From assembly GCA_036394195.1 (NCBI GenBank), contig DASWFO010000248.1, positions 1 through 6,132 on the forward strand: DNA of 6,132 bases, read 5' to 3'. Below, one piece after another: positions 1 through 6,132 of the stretch (position 1 is the first letter of the stretch; each line of letters begins with the position of its first letter). The translations under genes were made by a program, and so were the position numbers. The notes under the pieces are model-generated. The model had not been told where the DNA came from. It did no database searches and saw nothing but the letters and a program-made list of their open reading frames with translations. The DNA is from DATJPD01 sp036394195. GTDB taxonomy: Bacteria; Pseudomonadota; Alphaproteobacteria; CACIAM-22H2.

Positions 1-57
1 CGCGCCGAATCCGCGACGGCGCTGAGCGGCCGCATCCGGCGCGCGATCCCCGCCTGA
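1..57 (+). CDS. Possible C-terminal end of an unidentified gene, cut by the left window edge
   Basis: Frame 1 is open from the first base and ends at a TGA at 55-57. It gives 18 residues, RAESATALSGRIRRAIPA, which are basic and alanine-rich. Nothing in them identifies a family. Support is limited to the open frame and to the large hairpin that begins two bases after the stop, where a terminator would be expected. An open stretch this short can arise by chance in GC-rich DNA, so the call is tentative. Confidence 0.27.
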   Translation, partial: RAESATALSGRIRRAIPA

Positions 58-58
58 A

Positions 59-119
59 GGGATCGCGGACGCGGCAGCGCGCTTAAGCGGCGCGGCCGCT
101 TGCGGTCCGTGATGATCCC
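59..119. terminator. Long imperfect hairpin, possible terminator or intergenic palindrome
   Basis: Nested inverted repeats pair GGGATC (59-64) with GATCCC (114-119), then CGGAC (66-70) with GTCCG (105-109). The centre holds AAGCGG (85-90) facing CCGCTT (96-101) and a 10-bp palindrome CGCTTAAGCG (80-89). The structure starts just after the possible stop at 55-57. No run of T follows on either strand, so a classical intrinsic terminator is not proven; it could also be an intergenic palindromic repeat. Confidence 0.35.
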
Positions 120-158
120 CTCGCCGCCCGCGACGGTGCCACCGTACGAAGGTTTAAA

Positions 159-187
159 TTGAAGATTAAGAATTCGGCGGCTAGGTT
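159..187 (+). promoter_or_regulatory. Weak sigma-70-type promoter candidate for the lipoprotein gene
   Basis: TTGAAG at 159-164 and TAGGTT at 182-187 are separated by 17 bases. The region lies in an AT-rich patch (about 152-175) that stands out from the GC-rich surroundings. It sits about 80 bases before the chosen start at 266. The -10 match is poor (three of six). An inverted repeat CGGCGG (175-180) / CCGCCG (190-195) overlaps the -10 element and could be an operator or a leader hairpin. Confidence 0.28.
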
Positions 188-253
188 CGCCGCCGGCTGT
201 CGTCAGTGGTGCCCCGAGTCGCAACAAATGTCGGACCGGGCAGCCTTCGGCTT

Positions 254-259
254 GGGGAG
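254..259 (+). promoter_or_regulatory. Ribosome binding site that fixes the lipoprotein start
   Basis: GGGGAG at 254-259 lies six bases before the ATG at 266. The open frame continues upstream to GTG codons at 206 and 209, but those have no such site. Starting at 266 also gives a normal lipoprotein signal peptide. Confidence 0.7.
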
Positions 260-265
260 TTCGTC

Positions 266-778
266 ATGGCTCGACAGAGTTTCCGCGCGTCAACCCGCAA
301 CCATCTTCTGAGCGCGCTCGCCGCGGCGGCGCTGGCGCTCGGCGCGTGCCAGGGACCGGATTCGGATTTCAACAAGCAGAACGGCGGCACCTTGATCGGC
401 GCCGGCCTCGGCGGCCTGTTGGGAAACCAATTCGGCGGCGGCACCGGCAAAGCCCTGATGACCGTGGCGGGTGTAGCAGTCGGCGGATTCATCGGCAACC
501 AGATCGGCAAGTCGCTCGACAACGCCGACCGCACGGCGGCGCGGCAGGCCCATGACCGGGCGTTGAGCCATGCCGCCGTCGGCCAGACGATCACGTGGAA
601 CAATCCGCAGAACGCCACCTCCGGCGGGACCAAGATCGTCCGCGACGGCCACGACCAGAACGGCGACCATTGCCGCGAGTACCAGACCACGGTCACGATC
701 GACGGCAAGCAGGAACAAGCCTACGGCACCGCCTGCCGTCAGCCGGACGGGGCGTGGAAGGTCGTCTCGGGCACCTAA
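266..778 (+). CDS. Glycine-zipper 17 kDa surface-antigen-type lipoprotein
   Basis: This 170-residue protein is probably anchored in the outer membrane by lipid. Residues 1-27 form a lipoprotein signal peptide (basic start, Ala/Leu-rich core) ending in the lipobox LGAC, with Cys28 the predicted lipidated residue. Residues about 40-84 are a glycine zipper: two helical segments rich in spaced glycines (GAGLGGLLGNQFGGG and VAGVAVGGFIGNQIG), as in the Rickettsia 17 kDa antigen family. A C-terminal domain from about 105 carries QTITWNNP, CREYQTTVTIDGK and YGTACRQPDG. Cys136 and Cys157 are conserved in this domain type and might form a disulfide. The family is common in proteobacterial envelopes and its biochemical role is poorly defined. 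The start at 266 is chosen over GTG at 206 because of the Shine-Dalgarno site and signal peptide. The gene stands alone and converges on lon. Confidence 0.93.
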   Translation: MARQSFRASTRNHLLSALAAAALALGACQGPDSDFNKQNGGTLIGAGLGGLLGNQFGGGTGKALMTVAGVAVGGFIGNQIGKSLDNADRTAARQAHDRALSHAAVGQTITWNNPQNATSGGTKIVRDGHDQNGDHCREYQTTVTIDGKQEQAYGTACRQPDGAWKVVSGT

Positions 779-792
779 TCGGCGCGTCAGCT

Positions 793-820
793 CCGGCCTG
801 ACGGCTTGCCGTCAGGCCGG
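793..820. terminator. Perfect hairpin between convergent genes, probable bidirectional terminator
   Basis: CCGGCCTGACGG (793-804) is the exact reverse complement of CCGTCAGGCCGG (809-820), separated by CTTG. It lies 14 bases after the lipoprotein stop and 9 bases after the lon stop on the other strand, so one stem can serve both transcripts. There is no U-tract on either side, so it may act as a Rho-independent-like stem, an mRNA 3' end stabiliser, or both. Confidence 0.65.
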
Positions 821-829
821 CGTCGGCGC

Positions 830-3260
<2,431 letters not shown>

Positions 3261-3268
<8 letters not shown>

Positions 3269-3680
3269 GGAAGCTTCCCGCCTTCTCCAGGGTGACCGCG
3301 AGACAGCCGCACACGAGCTCGCGGCGGACACCGCTGTAGCGGCCGGCCGGCAGGGGAATGCGCCGGTGGAACCGCCCCTGCGGCAGCTCGAGGCGATGGA
3401 TTGTTGCGGTCCGCAGCTCGGCCGGCAATGTCCGGGTGCCGCCGACCACCAGATACCCGTCCTCAATCACCGCGACGGCCTGCTCGGCGTCGACCCCCGG
3501 CAGGGCGACCAGCACCAGGATCTCGCGCTCGGTCTCCAGGATATCGACCGGCGGCTCCCAGGCCGGCGATTGCGCCGGCGAGGCGGCGGGGCGGAAGAAT
3601 TCGCGGTGCAGCCGCTCGGCGCGCGCCAGCATTTCGCACGCCTCGGACCACATCCAATCACGCGTGACGTCACGAGCCAT
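3261..3680 (-). CDS. Hsp20 / alpha-crystallin family small heat-shock protein
   Basis: This is a 139-residue ATP-independent holdase of the cytoplasm that binds unfolding proteins. A Trp-containing helical N-terminus (RDWMWSEACEMLARAERLH, about 7-25) and a Pro/Ala linker precede an alpha-crystallin domain at about 41-134: PPVDILETEREILVLVALPG, then EDGYLVVGGTR, HRLELPQGRFHRRIPLP and a final ELVCGCLAVTLEK with the G-x-L signature (Gly125-Cys-Leu127). The chain ends six residues later and lacks the usual C-terminal I-x-I/V motif. The end is constrained because its TGA lies inside the lon start. Start choice is uncertain. ATG at 3680 gives MARDVTRDW; ATG at 3686 and ATG at 3713 are in frame. The 3713 start has no Shine-Dalgarno site, while GGCGG lies 4 bases before 3686 and 10 before 3680. 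Translational coupling to lon is very likely. Confidence 0.9.
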
Positions 3681-3761
3681 TCTCATCACACCGCCGGTTG
3701 GGCCTACGATCATCTGAGAAGAGGATGCCGGTAATTCAATGTCTCCGGCGACGGTCCGAGG

Positions 3762-4280
3762 CTACCGTGGCAGCACCGCGTCGACATTGATTTCTATCAA
3801 CATGTCCGGGGCCGCGAGGCGGGTGATCTGGACGATGGTGCTGGCCGGCACCGGCCCGTCTGCGAAGGCCTCGCGCCGGCAGGTCAGGTAGTCCTGATAG
3901 GGCTTTGCCGTTTCCCGCACGCCGCCGCCCATGTCGGTCACGAAGGTGATCATCCGCGTCACGTCGGCCAATGTCGCGCCTTCGCTGGCCAGCGCCTTTT
4001 TGATCTTCGTGAACGCATAGCGGCATTGCGCCAGCATATCGCCGGGATACATGGTCTTGCCGTCGGCTTCGGATTCGGCGCCGATGCCGGCCACGGTGAT
4101 GAACCGGCCGGGATTGGTGACGGTGACCAGTTCGGAAAACCGCCCCTTGGTCCACGCGCTGAAATTGTAATTCCGTTTACTGAACCCGGCGCCGGGCGAC
4201 TGCGCCTGGGCGCCGATGACGAGGCCGATCAACAGGCCGGCGATCGCGGCGCCGGCTCCCATCCTGAAGCGTTCCTGCAT
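3762..4280 (-). CDS. Exported Rid-family (YjgF/YER057c/UK114) protein
   Basis: This 172-residue protein has a signal peptide: MQERFR, a hydrophobic core GAAIAGLLIGLVIG, and a likely cleavage after AQA (residues 24-26), so it should act in the periplasm. The rest is a Rid fold: FITVAGIGAESEADG (about 60-74), the central helix MLAQCRYAFTKIKKALASEG, DVTRMITFVTDM, and C-terminal VPASTIVQITRLAAPDMLIE followed by INVDAVL. RidA proteins hydrolyse reactive enamines/imines using an arginine (E. coli Arg105 in PARS); here the aligned residue is Ser147 (PAST), as in Rid subgroups whose reaction is not settled. I therefore do not assign imine deaminase activity. ATG at 4280 is preferred over GTG at 4286 because GGAAGGGGG (4286-4294) is 5 bases upstream of it. 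It ends 81 bases before hsp20 on the same strand and could be in its operon. Confidence 0.88.
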   Translation of the reverse strand: MQERFRMGAGAAIAGLLIGLVIGAQAQSPGAGFSKRNYNFSAWTKGRFSELVTVTNPGRFITVAGIGAESEADGKTMYPGDMLAQCRYAFTKIKKALASEGATLADVTRMITFVTDMGGGVRETAKPYQDYLTCRREAFADGPVPASTIVQITRLAAPDMLIEINVDAVLPR

Positions 4281-4285
4281 GGTCA

Positions 4286-4294
4286 CCCCCTTCC
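4286..4294 (-). promoter_or_regulatory. Strong ribosome binding site for the Rid gene
   Basis: On the minus strand GGAAGGGGG is followed by TGACC and then ATG at 4280, a 5-base spacer. It decides in favour of the ATG rather than the overlapping in-frame GTG at 4286, which would leave the site inside or touching the coding region. Confidence 0.7.
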
Positions 4295-4307
4295 AAAGAT
4301 GGTGGCC

Positions 4308-4336
4308 AGCATAGCGTCGATGCTAGCCGATGCCGA
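4308..4336 (-). promoter_or_regulatory. Promoter candidate for the Rid gene, overlapped by an inverted repeat
   Basis: On the minus strand TCGGCA (4336-4331) and TATGCT (4313-4308) are 17 bases apart, each matching four of six sigma-70 consensus positions. Transcription would begin near 4301, leaving a short leader of about 20 bases that holds the ribosome binding site. An inverted repeat CGTCGA (4315-4320) / TCGACG (4338-4343), with GCTAGC (4322-4327) between the arms, covers the spacer and -35 and could bind a regulator. Confidence 0.38.
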
Positions 4337-4510
4337 ATCGACGCCCCGCCGCCGAGGATGCGCTTCTTTGCTCTCAAAATGCCCGGAATTGCGCGGGCGG
4401 TACTCCGAAATTCATGACCTCCCCTAACCCGTGGCAACGCTTCGCCTTATCTACAAAAAAAAGGGCATCCCGCCGCACACATAAGCCGGGGCCCAGGGAG
4501 AGAGAAAGCC

Positions 4511-4594
4511 GTGACAATGGCTGAGCTGGGAGACACTCGCGCCGCCTTTAACGCCAAAAGATTCTTTTCGACGGACGGGCCGGTGCGACCTTAG
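4511..4594 (+). CDS. Possible leader peptide or detached N-terminus upstream of the kinase
   Basis: A short frame starts with GTG ACA ATG (4511 or 4517) and stops at TAG 4592-4594. It gives 25 residues from the ATG, beginning MAELGDTRAAF and ending FFSTDGPVRP. GGGAGAGAGAAAG (4496-4508) lies upstream at a workable distance. It is in the same frame as the kinase, whose ATG follows the TAG by nine bases. It could be a leader peptide with re-initiation, the old kinase N-terminus cut by a nonsense change, or chance. I recognise no family in it. Confidence 0.3.
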   Translation: MTMAELGDTRAAFNAKRFFSTDGPVRP

Positions 4595-4613
4595 GCCCGC
4601 CCGATGGTCGCAC
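4583..4613 (+). promoter_or_regulatory. Inverted repeat enclosing the kinase start codon
   Basis: GTGCGACC (4583-4590) is the exact reverse complement of GGTCGCAC (4606-4613), with a 15-base centre TTAGGCCCGCCCGAT. The centre contains the TAG of the upstream mini-ORF, the only weak ribosome site (TTAGG) and the first two bases of the kinase ATG. As RNA this would hide the start; as DNA it could be an operator. A related copy GGTCGCGC follows directly at 4614-4621. Confidence 0.4.
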
Positions 4614-5797
4614 GGTCGCGCAACCGAAGGGGCGGCACCAGTCAGGCGGCGCGCTCCGGCGGCCACCGGGCGGGCGGCCTTTTTATCGACGGACGGTCAC
4701 GTCAACGGGAAATCCTCGCCAGCCTTGGCATCCTTTGCCTGCGCGGCCTGAATATCGGAGAGCTGCTCGACCGGGCGGCGCGTCTGGCCGCCGAAGGACT
4801 CGGCGCGGTGCATTCCGCGATCGCCGAATTTCTGCCGGCCGAGAACAAGCTCCTGATCCGCGCGGGTGTCGGCTGGACGCCGGGCGTGGTCGGGACTGAG
4901 AAGCTGGAGGCCGATATCGGATCGCCGGCGGGTTTTGCGTTGCGCACGGGACAGCCGGTGATCTCCCACCTGGATCACGAGCAACCCTTCAGGACACCGG
5001 GCCTGCTCCTCCGCCATGGCATCAAGCGGACGATCACGGTGATCGTGGCAGGCGACCACACGCGGTTCGGCGTGCTCGAGGTCGACAGCGCGCTGCCCGG
5101 CGAATTCACCGCCGACGATCTGCCGTTCGTGCAAGGCCTCGCGGACATGCTGGGCGTGACGATCGAGAAACGGAACATCGAGCATGAGCTGCGATCGGCG
5201 CTCGAATGGCAGAAGATCCTGCTCGATGAGCTCAACCACCGGGTGAAAAACAGCCTACAGCTCGCGGCGACCTCGCTGCTGTTGGAAGCCGGGACCAGCG
5301 ACTTCGAAGAGGTGCGGCACACGCTCCAGCAAGCCTCGACGCGGATCGCGGCGATCGCCCAGGTTCACAAGAACCTGGCCACCACAAGCCACGGCTATAC
5401 CGTCGAGATTTGCCACTACTTCCTCGAGCTGCGCGACGCGCTCCGCGCCTCCGGTTTGAACTGCGACTGCGACGTCGCGACGGTGGGCGACCTGTACGTC
5501 TCGGCGGAGCGGGCCGTGCCAATCGGGCTGCTGGTGAACGAGCTCGTGACGAACGCGGCCAAGCACGGCGGCGCCGAGAGGAGCCACGTCCGCATCCGGG
5601 TCGAGCGCGACGACGGCAGTCTCTCGGTGTCCGTCCGCGACGACGGGCCCGGCTTGCCGTCGGATTTCGACATGTCCCAGAGCAAGGGCCTCGGCATGCG
5701 GATCATCCGCGGCCTGGCGGGCCAGATCGGCGGGGCTCTGTCGACGAAGACCGGGCCCCAGGGGACCGAGGTCGTCCTGCGCGTGTCGATAACCTGA
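4604..5797 (+). CDS. Soluble GAF-domain sensor histidine kinase (HisKA_2 family)
   Basis: The 397-residue protein has no membrane segment and should sense a cytoplasmic signal and autophosphorylate on histidine. Residues about 33-185 form a GAF domain (RQREILASLG to FGVLEVDS and on to MLGVTIEKRN). The dimerisation/phosphoacceptor segment is HisKA_2 type: LLDELNHRVKNSLQ with His212, then RIAAIAQVHKNL. The ATPase domain has an N-box NELVTNAAKHG (Asn312, Asn317), G1 DDGPG (346-350) and G2 SKGLGM (360-365), and ends near LRVSIT. All key residues are present. There is no receiver domain and no response regulator in view, so its partner is elsewhere. The start is odd. ATG 4604 is the only ATG/GTG/TTG after the in-frame TAG at 4592, its ribosome site is weak, and the first 32 residues are Arg/Gly-rich and unlike the GAF family. 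The true N-terminus may differ. Confidence 0.92.
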   Translation: MVARSRNRRGGTSQAARSGGHRAGGLFIDGRSRQREILASLGILCLRGLNIGELLDRAARLAAEGLGAVHSAIAEFLPAENKLLIRAGVGWTPGVVGTEKLEADIGSPAGFALRTGQPVISHLDHEQPFRTPGLLLRHGIKRTITVIVAGDHTRFGVLEVDSALPGEFTADDLPFVQGLADMLGVTIEKRNIEHELRSALEWQKILLDELNHRVKNSLQLAATSLLLEAGTSDFEEVRHTLQQASTRIAAIAQVHKNLATTSHGYTVEICHYFLELRDALRASGLNCDCDVATVGDLYVSAERAVPIGLLVNELVTNAAKHGGAERSHVRIRVERDDGSLSVSVRDDGPGLPSDFDMSQSKGLGMRIIRGLAGQIGGALSTKTGPQGTEVVLRVSIT

Positions 5798-5849
5798 CCC
5801 TCAGAGATGGGATCCGGCTTTTCCGCGCCACTATGACCCCGAAACCCGT

Positions 5850-5939
5850 GCAAGGGTGCAAGGGTTCCGATCAAGCCATTGTTAAGGCTCACGCTGACGC
5901 CCTTGAACGAATCATTTTGGCGAATCTCGACGCAAGGGT
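5850..5939. repeat. Three copies of GCAAGGGT downstream of the kinase
   Basis: GCAAGGGT occurs in tandem at 5850-5857 and 5858-5865 and again at 5932-5939, with an inverted core CCCTTG at 5900-5905. AACCC at 5843-5847 can also pair with GGGTT at 5862-5866. The repeats lie in the 171-bp gap between two convergent gene ends, which otherwise shows no gene. No T-run follows, so a terminator is not established. Confidence 0.4.
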
Positions 5940-5968
5940 TTCAGCGAGGGATTCCATTGGTGGCCGCT

Positions 5969-6132
5969 TCAGGGAATCAGGACCGCGGCACCGGTGAGCT
6001 CGCCCGCCCGCAGGCGCTGGAGCGCCGTGTTCGCCTCAGGGAGTGGAAACGGCGTGGTGTGCGTGCGCACCGGCACGCGCGGCGCGAGTGCCAGGAACTC
6101 CTCGGCGTCGCGGCGGGTGAGGTTGGCGACGG
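5969..6132 (-). CDS. C-terminal end of a zinc-type medium-chain alcohol dehydrogenase, cut by the right window edge
   Basis: The minus strand is open from the right edge to TGA at 5971-5969, giving the last 53 residues. They read VANLTRRDAEEFLALAP, then VPVRTHTTPFPL, then ANTALQRLRAGELTGAAVL and IP. This is the pattern of the end of MDR-family alcohol dehydrogenases, where the last helix with A-L-x-x-L-x-x-G closes the catalytic domain and the chain ends in an x-G-A-A-V-L strand. Full-length relatives are about 330-350 residues, so roughly 85% lies outside the window, including the zinc ligands and the NAD(P)-binding fold. Substrate and cofactor cannot be judged. It converges on the sensor kinase. 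Confidence 0.85.
   Translation of the reverse strand, partial: VANLTRRDAEEFLALAPRVPVRTHTTPFPLPEANTALQRLRAGELTGAAVLIP

Larger units (their letters stand above)
4281..4603. other. Divergent intergenic region between the Rid gene and the kinase
   Basis: These 323 bases separate two outward-facing genes. The left 65 bases hold the Rid ribosome binding site, promoter candidate and inverted repeat. The middle (about 4345-4490) shows no gene and no convincing motif except an A8 run at 4455-4462. The right part holds a short open frame (4511-4594), an AT-rich palindrome AAAAGA-T-TCTTTT (4556-4568) and an inverted repeat spanning the kinase start. I could not pick out a convincing -35/-10 pair for the kinase, nor a GGAAC-type general stress (EcfG) promoter. 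Confidence 0.6.

Noticed and set aside
181..718. Two minus-strand open frames opposite the lipoprotein
   Set aside because: Low-complexity translations without domains; the plus strand has a signal peptide, lipobox, ribosome site and family match.
3269..3466. 66-codon upstream extension of the lon frame
   Set aside because: It overlaps the alpha-crystallin domain of hsp20 in another frame and its translation is Arg/Ser/Ala-rich with no similarity to the Lon N-terminus.
3711..3739. Heat-shock (RpoH-like) promoter before hsp20: TTGAAT on the minus strand at 3739-3734
   Set aside because: The -35 is acceptable, but 17 bases on only CAGATG is found, a poor -10 for either RpoH or sigma-70. It remains possible but cannot be supported from sequence alone.
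3752..3773. Hairpin ACGGT/ACCGT at the end of the Rid gene as a terminator separating it from hsp20
   Set aside because: The stem is only 5 bp and has no T-run, so it gives no good reason to split the minus-strand genes into separate transcripts.
4455..4471. T8 run on the minus strand as an intrinsic terminator
   Set aside because: Only a 3-bp stem (GGG-ATG-CCC) precedes the T-run, too small for a terminator, and no minus-strand gene ends there.
5410..5997. 195-codon plus-strand frame overlapping the kinase end
   Set aside because: Arg-rich shadow of the kinase ATPase domain in another frame; its tail past 5797 runs into the antisense of the dehydrogenase gene end.

Overview
The window is GC-rich DNA with dense, mostly short-spaced genes. 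It carries a 17 kDa surface-antigen-type glycine-zipper lipoprotein, an orphan GAF/HisKA_2 sensor kinase and an Hsp20-Lon pair. Together these suggest an alphaproteobacterium, possibly of the Rhodospirillales or Hyphomicrobiales. This is an inference from gene content and composition, since no rRNA or other phylogenetic marker is present. I see no tRNA, rRNA, CRISPR array, insertion sequence or phage gene.

Layout from left to right: (1) 1-57, the possible last 18 codons of a plus-strand gene, followed at 59-119 by a long imperfect hairpin. (2) 266-778 (+), an outer-membrane-type lipoprotein with a glycine zipper, with a weak promoter candidate upstream. (3) 793-820, a perfect 12-bp stem with a 4-nt loop between two convergent genes, probably stopping transcription from both sides. 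(4) 830-4280, a minus-strand block read right to left: an exported Rid-family protein, then an Hsp20 small heat-shock protein, then a full-length Lon protease. Hsp20 and Lon overlap by 8 bases, so they are almost certainly one operon; the Rid gene lies about 80 bases upstream and may share the transcript. (5) 4281-4603, a 323-bp divergent intergenic region with a promoter-like site for the Rid gene, several inverted repeats and a short open frame ending just before the kinase start. (6) 4604-5797 (+), a soluble GAF-HisKA_2-HATPase sensor histidine kinase with no response regulator in view. (7) 5798-5968, a short gap with repeats, then 5969-6132 (-), the C-terminal end of a zinc-type medium-chain alcohol dehydrogenase cut by the window edge.

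The coherent unit is protein quality control. A small heat-shock protein that holds unfolding proteins is translationally coupled to the ATP-dependent protease that can degrade them. This lon is not beside clpX/clpP or hupB in the visible sequence, so it may be a second Lon. The Rid protein is unusual in having a signal peptide and in having serine where RidA has its substrate-binding arginine. I do not see a wholly new multi-gene system. The points most worth checking are the hsp20-lon coupling, the exported arginine-less Rid protein, and the odd start region of the kinase: an in-frame upstream mini-ORF, a TAG nine bases before the ATG, and an inverted repeat around both.
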